A stretch of 64,000 bases of DNA, taken from Leuconostoc holzapfelii. GTDB taxonomy: Bacteria; Bacillota; Bacilli; Lactobacillales; Lactobacillaceae. The position numbers were made by a program, and so were the translations under genes. The notes beneath the pieces are model-generated. The model ran no database searches and was not told the DNA's origin. It saw nothing but the letters and a program-made list of their open reading frames with translations. This document shows positions 24,879 through 33,531 of the stretch, piece by piece (the first letter of the stretch is position 1; the number at the start of each line of letters is the position of its first letter). The stretch covers positions 62,001-126,000 of the forward strand of contig NZ_JAAXPO010000006.1 in assembly GCF_012396485.1 (NCBI RefSeq), written 5' to 3'.

Positions 24879-27800
24879 TCACTTGCGCTTGTTAACAACA
24901 CGGCGCTTTTGGCCCAATGTTGATGGTGAAGTGAGTTGAATCACCGCTGGTAACACGAGCGGAATTAGAATGACCAATAAGACTAAACCAACAATGACGA
25001 CTAAAGCGACCTGGATTAACGTTAGGACACCTGACGGAATCAGTGCCGCAAAAGTTCCCGCAAGGATGATTGCCGCAGAGAGTACGACAGTCCCAATCAT
25101 TGCAGTAGCCTTCATGATACTGGTTCTGACATGCCCTTGAATATCCCCTTGTGCTGCCAATTCATCGCGATACTTCAGCATCAAGAAGATGGTGTAATCA
25201 ACGCCAAGTGAAATTAACATAATAAAGGCAAAAAATGGCGTATTCCAAGTTAAATGATGTTGGCCTAAGAAAAGATCTGAAACCCAATAAACGAGATTCA
25301 ACGCTGTATAATAAGATAAGACAAGCGTGGCCTCAATGGCCAATGATTGCCAGATTGACCGTGTCACAAATAATAATGCGAACAAAATCCCACTGAGCAT
25401 TAATATGGCCGTTTTGAAGAAATCCTGCGAGGCTAAATCATTGAGATCCTTTGTCGCAGACGTTTGACCACCAATAGCGACTTGTGCATGAGCTAACTTG
25501 GTCCCAGCAAGACTCGCTAATACGACCGCATGAATATCATCAATCGTTTGCGTTGCCTGCACAGTCGTTGGGTCGCCTTTCAAATTAACCGTCAATAAGG
25601 CGATTTTTCTATTATCTGATAAATAGTTATCTAGTGCGGCTTTGAAATCTGGTCGATGAATACTAGCATTCGGCATATAAAACACCTCAGCTGATTTTGT
25701 CTTTTGTAATGCGGCAACATAACGATTAATCGCTTGTGTGCCGCCGTTCACGTCAGTTAACCCTTGGGTTGCACGTCCAAGACCACCCGACAGCGTTGAC
25801 ATTTGATTCGCTAATCCGCTCATACCATTAGCTAATTGCCCGTTACCATTGGCGACTTGTTGCGCCCCTTGCGTTAATGTGCCGGTATTGTCATTGACAG
25901 TATTCATCGCCGTTGCTAATTGCGTCGTCCCATCGCTAAGGTCACGCATCCCCTGCGATAGTTGTGTGATCGTTGCAGCTGAAGCAGGCAATAACGTATT
26001 GGCCATCCCCGTCAATTGGCCAATAGCTTGTTGTAACTGTGTCGTGGTGGCGTTAAGCCCTTGCATTTGGGTAGCTAACGCAGCATCTGAGTCCCCAATG
26101 GTTTGTGCAGCGGTACCAATTTTTTGTAGTTTATCCGCCACCATTTGTTGGGTTGCCTGTGCGGCTTGCTGTTGTTGGGTCATATTATCTTGAATTATCT
26201 TTTCTTGGGCTGGTGATAAAACAACCCCTGATTGTTTCATCTGCGCAATCAATGCCTGTGAATCAATTCGTGGCGCTGCTTGGTTATCTTGTAAAACAGT
26301 ATTGATAGCCCTGAGTTGTGCGCCAATGTCTGAAGCAGATTGACCAATTTGGGTCAATTGCATGCCCGCACCATTATTTTGTGTATTGCCAACTGTGTGC
26401 ACGCGTGCGTTGAGTTCGGCAATCGCTTGATTCAGCGCTGGCAAGGCCATGACAAGTTGGTTAACGGCGGCAGCTTGATTCGCGCCAGCACCTAATTGTT
26501 GATGCAACTGATTGACATTAGCAGTTATCTGGCTGATACCCTTTTGTAAAGTCGCCGCACCGGCTGCAACCTGTTGTGAACCGGCACCCAAAGCATTAAC
26601 CGATGCCACACTATCCCCCATATTGGCTTGGTCAACTTTTGACTTCGCTGCATTTAGCCCGGATTGGATAGTTGTTAAACCTTGACTAGTGTCACCAAGA
26701 CCGGTCGTCACATCAGCTAATTGATTTTTGACGTACAATGCCTTCAGCGGCGAACCGGTTGGTTGGGTCACTGACATCACCTGATCGACACGAGCTATCG
26801 TTTTTAAATTTTGCGTGACTTGATCAATCACCTGTAGACTATTAGAATTATCCAACGATTGATGCGCTTTGATATAAATCGTCGTGGGAGATGCGATGCC
26901 TTTTGAAAAGTGCTGCTGAATGGTAAGATAGCCCCGCTTTGCTGGAATCTGATCACTCACTTCGACTGCACTATCATAATTCAAGTCACCATGCTGTTGA
27001 ATGGCCACTGGCACGACCAAAAGCAACAACGTGCCGACGGCAATGAGTGGTCTAGCAATCGCCGTTTTGGCAAAAAACTGCCACAGGCGGCTTTCACGCT
27101 CGCCAGAAAACTTTTTCACAGGCCAAAACATAGCATATCCAAACGTTGTCATCAACCACGGATTTAACGTCAATAGCACCAAAAGCAGTACTGCGATACC
27201 AATGGCAATCCCGAAGGCAGATTTATAAAGGTAAAAATCAGCAAAGTAAAGGGTTCCCATACCAATTAGGACAGATACACCAGCAAAAATGATGGTCCGA
27301 CCACCTACTCGAAGTGCCGACCGTGAAGCCTGCCATTTATCAAGTCCTTGTGTTAAGCCTTGTCTGAATTCATTAAATAATAAGATATTATAATCTGTTC
27401 CAATACCAAAAAGCACAATAATGATAAAAGGTTCCGTCAAATCAGAATAAGATAACCCCAAATATTTCACCATATTATAGACCAGGCTAATCCCAATCAC
27501 TGCTGAAATGCCAACGGTCGCAAGCGACAGAATGGGTGTAATTGGTGACTTAAAGACAAAAATTAAGACCACGAAAATGAAAATAACCGCTATCACTTCT
27601 GTTTTTGCCACGCCCGTCGCTGTGGCATCAGTGAAAGCTTGATCCAAAATATCACTCCCTGTCACCGCAGATGACACCCCTTTGGTTTGTGCTAGACGAG
27701 ACAAATCCCGAGTCATTTTTTGAATCTGAGTTGATTTCACCGTTAATTGAACCAGCCGCGTTGTCTGGTCTTTTGACACCAATTGCGCTTTTTCATCCGA

Positions 27801-28124
27801 GCCGTCAGCAGCATCGATCACGCGGACAATGTGGTGTTGACTTGCCTGTTGCTTGATGTGGCGCACTGTCTGATCAATGGCTTGATTTTGCTGTGTTGTC
27901 AAAGGCTTTTTGCCATTGCTATACACAATAACCACTGTTTTAGCCCCTTTTTCATTGGCATGGAATTGACTGGCTATTTGCTTGGCCTGCGCACTTTGGT
28001 AGGTAGCCGGGACTTGATCATTTTGTTTCAGTTGGTCATCACTTGGTATCAAAAAAACAGCAAGTGCTGTAATAACGAACCAAAAAAAGAACCAGAGATG
28101 ATATTTATTTTTTACAAATGACAT
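24879..28124 (-). CDS. MMPL/RND family transporter with large coiled-coil domain
   Basis: The 1081-residue protein has two MMPL membrane modules: one helix at the N-terminus plus five near residues 175-350, and a second set near 890-1065. The repeated motif FGIGTDYNILL and LGVDYTIFLMLKYRDE carries the charged residues of the proton relay. Between them, residues about 470-790 form a long extracellular Gln/Ala-rich coiled-coil region, as in YdgH/YhgE-like Gram-positive members. Such proteins export lipids, peptides or drugs. A divergent TetR regulator with a palindromic operator shares its upstream region, suggesting drug- or lipid-inducible expression. The ATG follows AGGAAG. Confidence 0.88.
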   Translation of the reverse strand: MSFVKNKYHLWFFFWFVITALAVFLIPSDDQLKQNDQVPATYQSAQAKQIASQFHANEKGAKTVVIVYSNGKKPLTTQQNQAIDQTVRHIKQQASQHHIVRVIDAADGSDEKAQLVSKDQTTRLVQLTVKSTQIQKMTRDLSRLAQTKGVSSAVTGSDILDQAFTDATATGVAKTEVIAVIFIFVVLIFVFKSPITPILSLATVGISAVIGISLVYNMVKYLGLSYSDLTEPFIIIVLFGIGTDYNILLFNEFRQGLTQGLDKWQASRSALRVGGRTIIFAGVSVLIGMGTLYFADFYLYKSAFGIAIGIAVLLLVLLTLNPWLMTTFGYAMFWPVKKFSGERESRLWQFFAKTAIARPLIAVGTLLLLVVPVAIQQHGDLNYDSAVEVSDQIPAKRGYLTIQQHFSKGIASPTTIYIKAHQSLDNSNSLQVIDQVTQNLKTIARVDQVMSVTQPTGSPLKALYVKNQLADVTTGLGDTSQGLTTIQSGLNAAKSKVDQANMGDSVASVNALGAGSQQVAAGAATLQKGISQITANVNQLHQQLGAGANQAAAVNQLVMALPALNQAIAELNARVHTVGNTQNNGAGMQLTQIGQSASDIGAQLRAINTVLQDNQAAPRIDSQALIAQMKQSGVVLSPAQEKIIQDNMTQQQQAAQATQQMVADKLQKIGTAAQTIGDSDAALATQMQGLNATTTQLQQAIGQLTGMANTLLPASAATITQLSQGMRDLSDGTTQLATAMNTVNDNTGTLTQGAQQVANGNGQLANGMSGLANQMSTLSGGLGRATQGLTDVNGGTQAINRYVAALQKTKSAEVFYMPNASIHRPDFKAALDNYLSDNRKIALLTVNLKGDPTTVQATQTIDDIHAVVLASLAGTKLAHAQVAIGGQTSATKDLNDLASQDFFKTAILMLSGILFALLFVTRSIWQSLAIEATLVLSYYTALNLVYWVSDLFLGQHHLTWNTPFFAFIMLISLGVDYTIFLMLKYRDELAAQGDIQGHVRTSIMKATAMIGTVVLSAAIILAGTFAALIPSGVLTLIQVALVVIVGLVLLVILIPLVLPAVIQLTSPSTLGQKRRVVNKRK

Positions 28125-28327
28125 TTATTTACTTCCTGTTTTAAACTAATTCATGTGATGACAGTAAATTTTATAACCGGTCGGCCAATCATCTGCTACC
28201 TTAAGCCATCTGTGACGAAGATCTTGAAACCAACATTGCATTATTTTCATGAATACTTGCCCCTTTACATCTTGGTTTTCATGTATTATAAATAATTCAG
28301 CACTTCAAATGAAGTATAAAACCACAG

Positions 28328-28351
28328 AAAGTGTCCATTAATGAACACTTT
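28328..28351. promoter_or_regulatory. Palindromic operator, candidate TetR binding site
   Basis: A 24-base palindrome with outer arms AAAGTGT/ACACTTT and core CATTAATG matches its own complement at 22 of 24 positions. It lies 30 bases before the TetR start, in the region shared with the divergent MMPL gene. A smaller repeat ACTTC-AAAT-GAAGT lies just upstream. Confidence 0.7.
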
Positions 28352-28381
28352 GTTGCAAACTGCCTACTAACGGAGTACCTC

Positions 28382-28921
28382 ATGCCAACTGATCGCCGGA
28401 CCACTCGCACACAAAACACTTTGAAATCTGCCCTTTACCAACTACTCCAGACCCATGATCTTGGCGCAATCACCGTCAAATCCCTCGTCGCGGTGGCGAA
28501 TACCTCGCGAAGTACGTTTTATTTACATTTTGATGATATCCAAGACCTTTATCACCACTGTGTTGCTGATATCGTCGATGGGTTATTTGAACGCTTTGAA
28601 ACCACCTATCCAAACAATGGGAAGGCCTCTTTTACAATCCTCACAACACAACTCACGGATTATATCGACACGCAGCGACATGCAATGAAAACACTGGAAC
28701 ACGTTAATGGCACTAATTTTATCGCGCAAATTAAACCACGATTTATTCAAAAAGTACTCACATTTGAGCAACGTGACGCAGCAAATGTCACAGATTATTA
28801 CACCGTGGTTTTTTCAGTCACCGGTATTATCGGAGTTCTAGTGGATTGGCTAAACGCGCCAGAACCAGCACCAAAAGCAACGATTGCACATCTCTTGATG
28901 ACTTATATTGACGCAATCTAA
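28382..28921 (+). CDS. TetR/AcrR family transcriptional regulator
   Basis: This 179-residue regulator has an N-terminal helix-turn-helix (about residues 10-55): ITVKSLVAVANTSRSTFYLHFDDIQDLY is the recognition helix region with the typical STFYxHF motif. The C-terminal ligand domain ends in a TetR_C-like region (SVTGIIGVLVDWLNAPEP). The frame opens at 28331, but the ATG at 28382 follows GGAG, and the upstream part overlaps the operator palindrome. It probably represses itself and the divergent MMPL exporter. The inducer is unknown. Confidence 0.88.
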   Translation: MPTDRRTTRTQNTLKSALYQLLQTHDLGAITVKSLVAVANTSRSTFYLHFDDIQDLYHHCVADIVDGLFERFETTYPNNGKASFTILTTQLTDYIDTQRHAMKTLEHVNGTNFIAQIKPRFIQKVLTFEQRDAANVTDYYTVVFSVTGIIGVLVDWLNAPEPAPKATIAHLLMTYIDAI

Positions 28922-28937
28922 TGTGATGAGTTCAACA

Positions 28938-28973
28938 CAAAAAGCCGATTCGCTGCTTGCGAATCGGCTTTTT
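28938..28973. terminator. Bidirectional terminator between tetR and the MFS gene
   Basis: The 11-bp stem AGCCGATTCGC/GCGAATCGGCT with a 5-base loop has As on one side and Ts on the other, between two convergent stop codons. Confidence 0.92.
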
Positions 28974-28982
28974 ATCATCAAT

Positions 28983-30212
28983 TTACGACGCATATTTTAT
29001 AAAAATCACACCACCAATAACAAAAAAGATGACCAGTGCGCCAGCGCCGAATTGCACATGCCCAGTTATCGCGGCCACCCCACCGAAAACAATCGGCCCA
29101 AGCACGGCGGAAAAACGGCCAAAAATATTATAGAACCCAAAGAATTCCCCGGCAAATGCCTTTGGAATGATTTGCCCAAAGTAAGCACGGCTAATGGCTT
29201 GAATGCCACCTTGAGCACTACCAATCAACAAAGCCATCAGCCAAAATCCCCATGAGGTCGTAATCAACACGGCCATGATTGAAATGCCACTATAAATTAA
29301 AATACCGACTCGAATCATCTGACTGGCGCCAAACCGGCGCGTTAACCGACCAAAGATAATAGCCGATGGAAAAGCCACCAACTGAACAAAAAGTAAAATC
29401 GTCAGCAATTCAGTCATCTTGATCCCCAAAGCCGTCGCAAACAACGAAGCTTCAGTAATGATGGTGTTGACCCCATCAATATAAAAAAAATACGCCAGTA
29501 AAAAACCAACGACTTTTGGATATTGTTTGATATGACCAAAAGTCGTCTGTAATCTTTTAAAAGCCTGCCGAATGGGATGTTTTGGAATCTGTAAATAGTA
29601 TTTTTGCGCCACGTGACGCCACATTGGTATGGAAAAAATGCCCCACCAAACGGCCGCCAAAATAAAAGCAAATACCACACTTGCTTGGCCAGAAAAAAAT
29701 ACACGGCCGCTATAAAAAAGGATGAACGGGATGACGCCACCGACATACCCTAAGCCAAAGCCCCAACTCGACACGCTAGCCATTCGTTCAGCCGGTGCCA
29801 CATCTGTGAGAAAGGCGTCATAATAAATGTTGGCCACACTGTAATTAATATTAGCCAAAACAAACAAGCCCAGTAATCCCCAAAATGATGTGTTCGGTAC
29901 AGCGGCTAACAACGCTGTGCCCAGCACCCCCAGAGCTGTTGACACCAACCAAGCTCGTTTTTTCCAGCCACGAAAATCAGCTAACGCGCCCAGTAATGGG
30001 GCCAAAAGGGCAACAATCATTGTGGCAAACGCATTCGCATAGGACCAATACGCCGTGGTTTCTGCCGTTGTGATGCCTACCCGCTGTCCCACATTAGCTA
30101 GCCAAAGTGGCAACACAGCAGTAACCACAATCAAGCTAAAACTCGAATTCGCCCAATCATAGCTTATCCACCCCCACTCTGCAGCGGAGAACTGTCTTTT
30201 TAGTTTTAACAT
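28983..30212 (-). CDS. MFS transporter, Atg22-like (UMF) family
   Basis: The 409-residue protein has twelve predicted helices and the Atg22-like start WISYDWANSSFSLIVVTAVLPLW, then LADFRGWKKR in the helix 2-3 loop and NYSVANIYYDAFLTD. In fungi Atg22 releases amino acids from the vacuole; bacterial relatives are annotated as MFS transporters of unknown substrate. The ribosome binding site GAGGTGAGGT is predicted to be hidden in an upstream hairpin (30213-30255), so translation may be controlled by RNA structure. It is a single-gene unit with a shared terminator. Confidence 0.85.
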   Translation of the reverse strand: MLKLKRQFSAAEWGWISYDWANSSFSLIVVTAVLPLWLANVGQRVGITTAETTAYWSYANAFATMIVALLAPLLGALADFRGWKKRAWLVSTALGVLGTALLAAVPNTSFWGLLGLFVLANINYSVANIYYDAFLTDVAPAERMASVSSWGFGLGYVGGVIPFILFYSGRVFFSGQASVVFAFILAAVWWGIFSIPMWRHVAQKYYLQIPKHPIRQAFKRLQTTFGHIKQYPKVVGFLLAYFFYIDGVNTIITEASLFATALGIKMTELLTILLFVQLVAFPSAIIFGRLTRRFGASQMIRVGILIYSGISIMAVLITTSWGFWLMALLIGSAQGGIQAISRAYFGQIIPKAFAGEFFGFYNIFGRFSAVLGPIVFGGVAAITGHVQFGAGALVIFFVIGGVIFIKYAS

Positions 30213-30255
30213 ACCTCACCTCAGTTTCCACCATAACAAAATGATGTGGTGAGGT
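30213..30255 (-). promoter_or_regulatory. Hairpin that sequesters the ribosome binding site of the MFS gene
   Basis: On the minus strand ACCTCACC pairs perfectly with GGTGAGGT (30213-30220), which contains the Shine-Dalgarno of the MFS gene. Inside it CCAC and GTGG extend the stem. The structure ends at the base before the ATG. It could be a translational control element or thermosensor-like switch. Confidence 0.6.
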
Positions 30256-30292
30256 TGTTTAGATTGTGTCAAAATCGCGTAAACAGACATCT

Positions 30293-30328
30293 AAAAACCA
30301 GCAGGCTGCTTCATGCCTGCTGGTTTTT
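30293..30328 (-). terminator. Intrinsic terminator of the PTS operon
   Basis: The 14-bp stem AAAAACCAGCAGGC/GCCTGCTGGTTTTT with an 8-base loop lies directly after the small membrane protein gene that ends the PTS operon. Confidence 0.9.
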
Positions 30329-30333
30329 AATCG

Positions 30334-30630
30334 CTATTTGACACCTGTCGGCTGTGTCTCTCGTTCATAACGTAGCACAACGCGCTGCAAATTCTTTTTA
30401 CCATGGTAAATGCCATAACCAATGACCAAAATCATCAGAACACCTATCATGGTCAATGCAATCCCAGCACCAAATAACCAAATGCTTTGTTGGCGGAAGA
30501 AATACAACATCAGCACACCAATGCCAACTACCATGGAAAACATGGATTGCCAACGTTGCAGATTATACAACATGTGGCGTTGAAAACTGATTTCATTTTG
30601 ATATCCTGCGATCAGCGTTTGTTGTGTCAT
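30334..30630 (-). CDS. Small two-helix membrane protein at the end of the PTS operon
   Basis: The 98-residue protein has a polar N-terminus (about 1-28) and two membrane segments (about 30-47 and 52-77), ending in a basic tail. I do not recognise the family; it has a passing similarity to DUF202-type proteins but lacks their motif. The start at ATG 30630 follows GGAGGG, which lies inside the longer frame. It follows PTS IID after 22 bases and precedes the operon terminator, so it is probably co-transcribed and may help PTS assembly, but this is inference. Confidence 0.7.
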   Translation of the reverse strand: MTQQTLIAGYQNEISFQRHMLYNLQRWQSMFSMVVGIGVLMLYFFRQQSIWLFGAGIALTMIGVLMILVIGYGIYHGKKNLQRVVLRYERETQPTGVK

Positions 30631-30652
30631 ACGTCCCTCCATCTCGCTTCTT

Positions 30653-31495
30653 TTAATAGGTCAAACCTGGGTTAAAGAAGCCAACCAAAACACCAGCTAA
30701 GGCGACAACCACCAAAATCAGCATCACGCGGATTGGTGAAATATTCTTTTTGGCCATCAACGACCAGCATAAGACGATAAATGCCGCCGTCAAAAGCCCA
30801 GGATAAACGGCATCCAGCTTATCTTGCAAGACAAGATAGGCTTTCCCAGATGAGTTCGTCAGCTTAAATGAGGTTTTTACCGTGACCCAAGTCGCCGCCA
30901 CGCCACCAACCACCATGCCACCAACTGTACCGATCGCCTTACGAATGGCTTTACCTTGGGCACCAACGAGAATTCCTACCGCTTTGTCCCCTAGTTCATA
31001 GCCTTTAAAGTAGGCAAAGCGCATCCCGAAGTATCCGAGTAGGTTCCAAACAATGATATAAAAGATTGCCCCTAACGGTGAACCACCATCAGACATCCCC
31101 AGCGCAATACCCAAAATAACAGGGATCAGTGTCCCCACGACTAGGGAATCTCCAATACCAGCGATGGGTCCCATCAATCCTGCACGCAAGCCATTAATTG
31201 TGGAATCATCCACGCCACCATCATTGGCTCGCGCCTCTTCTAAACTCGCCGTAATACCGACAATAATTGAACCGAGTTGTGGTTCAGTATTAAAGAAGGC
31301 GGTATAGGTTTTCATCGCCTTTTCTTGGTCTGCTTTATTATCATAAAGTTCTTCCACAATAGGTAACATGGAGGTCAAGTAACCAAAGGTCTGCATGTGT
31401 TCCTGCGAGAAAGCAGTCAAATGACCATAAAACCAGTGATGGAAGGACTTGTTTAATGTCTTGCGAGAAATGGTCTTCTTTGTTGTATTCTCCAT
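30653..31495 (-). CDS. PTS mannose/fructose/sorbose family IID component
   Basis: The 280-residue IID membrane protein has the family features GLRAGLMGPIAGIGDSL (conserved loop), GVLVGFFNPGLTY at the end, and the N-terminal SFHHWFYGHLTAFSQEHMQ. With IIC it forms the membrane channel that takes up a sugar phosphorylated by IIB. The frame opens at 31522, but the start at 31495 follows GAGG and lies one base after the IIC stop codon, so it is translationally coupled. Sugar specificity cannot be read from sequence. Confidence 0.95.
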   Translation of the reverse strand: MENTTKKTISRKTLNKSFHHWFYGHLTAFSQEHMQTFGYLTSMLPIVEELYDNKADQEKAMKTYTAFFNTEPQLGSIIVGITASLEEARANDGGVDDSTINGLRAGLMGPIAGIGDSLVVGTLIPVILGIALGMSDGGSPLGAIFYIIVWNLLGYFGMRFAYFKGYELGDKAVGILVGAQGKAIRKAIGTVGGMVVGGVAATWVTVKTSFKLTNSSGKAYLVLQDKLDAVYPGLLTAAFIVLCWSLMAKKNISPIRVMLILVVVALAGVLVGFFNPGLTY

Positions 31496-31496
31496 T

Positions 31497-32360
31497 TTAA
31501 ATATCCTCATCTTCCTCATCATCAGTTACGCTGCCACCACCCGAACTCGCCGGTGCTGGTTGGCGATTAGCACTAATGGCCATATCCAACTTGTATGAAA
31601 TCATCGCAAAGATTAGCGAAACAACCGTCACAGAAACAAGGTTCAACTTCAATGATGCCGCGAATGTGAAGCCGACAAAGAACGGAATAAAATCAACGGG
31701 TGAATCAACAATTTGCTTGAGCAAAATCGCAATTCCGACACAGGGTAGCAAAGCACCGACTGTGAACAACGTCTTCATTGGAATGCCATCCATTGGCAAA
31801 GCTGTCTTCAAAGCTTGCACAGCATTCGCCCCAAAATGTGTCATCAAAACCGTTGGCAAAAATGAGAAAATTAAATGTGAAATCCAAGGATAGCCCCAAT
31901 CCACGGCATATAACTTGTGGAAGTCACCCTTTTCAACAGCGCGCCAACCCATGTGCTGCCAGACAAGGTTCATGGTTGCGGTACCGTAGAAGAGCACCGT
32001 GCCCACAGTCCCAACCAAAGTTCCCATTGACTTAGCTAAATCAGCAGCGTTAGCTGATGTGGCTGCCAAGCCTTGTGAATGAATAGCCACCATGGCCAGC
32101 GGAATACCGATATATGATACAGCACGCACGTCCGCGGAAACCGTACCACCCGGTGTGACCAGCGCGATGTAAACCAACTGCATGGCAACACCGGCGGCGA
32201 TACCCATCTTCAAATCACCCAAAACTAAACCACAGACCAAACCACCAACCAGCGGCCGACCCAGTGTGTAATTACCAATTGTTGACCCTGCCATACCTGG
32301 CATCGATGACAAACTGGCAAAAACCCCTAAAATGCATGCTTGTATCCAACTAATTGTCAT
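31497..32360 (-). CDS. PTS mannose/fructose/sorbose family IIC component
   Basis: The 287-residue membrane protein has about seven helices. PGMAGSTIGNYTLGRPLVGGLVCGLVLGDLKMGIAAG is typical of the IIC N-terminal half, which carries the substrate site. It lies 27 bases after the IIB stop codon and is coupled to IID. The last 15 residues are a short acidic tail (DDEEDEDI). Confidence 0.95.
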   Translation of the reverse strand: MTISWIQACILGVFASLSSMPGMAGSTIGNYTLGRPLVGGLVCGLVLGDLKMGIAAGVAMQLVYIALVTPGGTVSADVRAVSYIGIPLAMVAIHSQGLAATSANAADLAKSMGTLVGTVGTVLFYGTATMNLVWQHMGWRAVEKGDFHKLYAVDWGYPWISHLIFSFLPTVLMTHFGANAVQALKTALPMDGIPMKTLFTVGALLPCVGIAILLKQIVDSPVDFIPFFVGFTFAASLKLNLVSVTVVSLIFAMISYKLDMAISANRQPAPASSGGGSVTDDEEDEDI

Positions 32361-32387
32361 ATTCTCAATCCCCTTAAGATAGATGGC

Positions 32388-32882
32388 TTACAGATTAAAC
32401 TTTCCCTTGAAATCATCCCAATAGCCAATTGAAACATCTGGCAACAATTGGAACTTCACGCGATAGCCTTGCTTTTGAATCGCTTCAAAGGCTTGTGCTT
32501 CATCTGGTGTGATTGATTGGTTATTGCCTAATTTCACAGCCTCAGGTCGATCATTGGCGGGGCCAATAATAACTTGCTTAATGTCACTTGGCACAAACCC
32601 GTCATCCACCAGAATCGTTTTCATATCTTGTGGTGTTTTAGTGATAAGAAAGTATTGGCGTTCGGATTCAAGCACCTGTTGCGCCTTTTCCTTGAAGTGT
32701 GCCAATGTCCAGACAAAAGTTTTCTTTTCTGAAGCGCTCTTGAACGCGTCTTTTAGAATTGGGTTGTTCGCCGCAGCATCATTAACTGCAATCAAGCCGT
32801 CACATGGATACTCTTTTGCCCAGCGTGTCACGGTTTGCCCATGAATAATACGATCATCTACACGTACAAATGAAATTGTCAT
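32388..32882 (-). CDS. PTS mannose/fructose/sorbose family IIB component
   Basis: The 164-residue soluble protein starts with SFVRVDDRIIHGQTVTRWA, where the His of DDRIIHGQ is phosphorylated by IIA and passes phosphate to the sugar. The length fits a separate IIB domain. IIA and IIB are separate genes here, not a fused IIAB as in the usual glucose/mannose ManX, so the system is more like the fructose/sorbose or amino sugar type. Sugar unknown. Confidence 0.95.
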   Translation of the reverse strand: MTISFVRVDDRIIHGQTVTRWAKEYPCDGLIAVNDAAANNPILKDAFKSASEKKTFVWTLAHFKEKAQQVLESERQYFLITKTPQDMKTILVDDGFVPSDIKQVIIGPANDRPEAVKLGNNQSITPDEAQAFEAIQKQGYRVKFQLLPDVSIGYWDDFKGKFNL

Positions 32883-32897
32883 AATATCTTGTTCCTT

Positions 32898-33332
32898 TCA
32901 AATTTCGTCATCATCATCGGCCGAATCAACCGTTAATTCAAAGGGTTTAACTGCCGAGGCGGCTTCACTCAACACCGCTGGTACAAACTCATCTGGCGAT
33001 AAACTATCCTTTAGAATTGCCGCGTTGAGTGCCATAGGGAAATTCATCCCACCCAAAACAATTGTTTGTGACAGTCGGCCTTGCGCATGCAAGACATCAA
33101 TGATGGTAGTTAACGGACTGCCGCCGATGATATCACCCAAAACCACCAACTTAGCATCCGGTTCAAGTGAGGCCAAAAGCGTTTCAAAACGTGCGCCGAG
33201 TTGTGCTGTGTCTTCGTCTGCCTGTAACCCAATCGCTCGGACAGTGGTGATGTTGTCCCCAACAAACATGCCTAAAGCATCCTTTAGCCCGTCAGCAAAT
33301 TGGCCGTGGCTTACCAAAATGAGATAGTTCAT
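32898..33332 (-). CDS. PTS mannose/fructose/sorbose family IIA component
   Basis: The 144-residue IIA domain has the active-site histidine in LILVSHGQFADGL (about residue 9). The later loop VLGDIIGGSPLTTI is the second conserved motif. It accepts phosphate from HPr. The frame opens at 33353, but the ATG at 33332 follows AGAGGAGAACAG, so I chose it. It is the first gene of the five-gene operon, preceded by a promoter and a cre site, so CcpA repression by preferred sugars is expected. Confidence 0.95.
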   Translation of the reverse strand: MNYLILVSHGQFADGLKDALGMFVGDNITTVRAIGLQADEDTAQLGARFETLLASLEPDAKLVVLGDIIGGSPLTTIIDVLHAQGRLSQTIVLGGMNFPMALNAAILKDSLSPDEFVPAVLSEAASAVKPFELTVDSADDDDEI

Positions 33333-33383
33333 CTGTTCTCCTCTTACTTTCATACACCAAAATGTAATCTTTCACAGTTTTAA

Positions 33384-33397
33384 TGTAAGCGCTTCCA
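33384..33397. promoter_or_regulatory. cre site (CcpA) of the PTS operon
   Basis: TGTAAGCGCTTCCA matches the catabolite-responsive element consensus TGWNANCGNTNWCA at all but one position. It lies just downstream of the expected transcript start, where bound CcpA would block elongation. Confidence 0.8.
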
Positions 33398-33410
33398 AAA
33401 CCTATCTCAT

Positions 33411-33439
33411 ATTCTACCCCTATGTTTCATAAAATTCAA
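33411..33439 (-). promoter_or_regulatory. Promoter of the PTS operon
   Basis: On the minus strand TTGAAT (33439-33434), 17 bases, TAGAAT (33416-33411). A sigma-A promoter; no sigma-54 -24/-12 element was seen, so this operon is not of the ManR/LevR-controlled type. Confidence 0.72.
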
Positions 33440-33484
33440 CAGTATTATAAAAGAAATTTTATGCGGTGCTCATTTTTTAAAGCA

Positions 33485-33518
33485 TACAAAAACACACCCG
33501 TGAATTCACAGGTGTGTT
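33485..33518 (-). terminator. Intrinsic terminator of topA
   Basis: AACACACC/GGTGTGTT with a self-complementary centre TGTGAATTCACG is followed by TTTTTG on the minus strand, just after the topA stop codon. Confidence 0.78.
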
Positions 33519-33531
33519 GCGCCGTTTTTTA

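Noticed and set aside
28331-28381. Upstream start of the TetR gene at 28331
   Set aside because: That stretch is the operator palindrome itself, and the ATG at 28382 has a GGAG site and fits the family N-terminus.
33354-33480. Sigma-54 promoter for the PTS operon
   Set aside because: No TGGCA-N7-TTGCW element is present; a good sigma-A promoter and cre site are.
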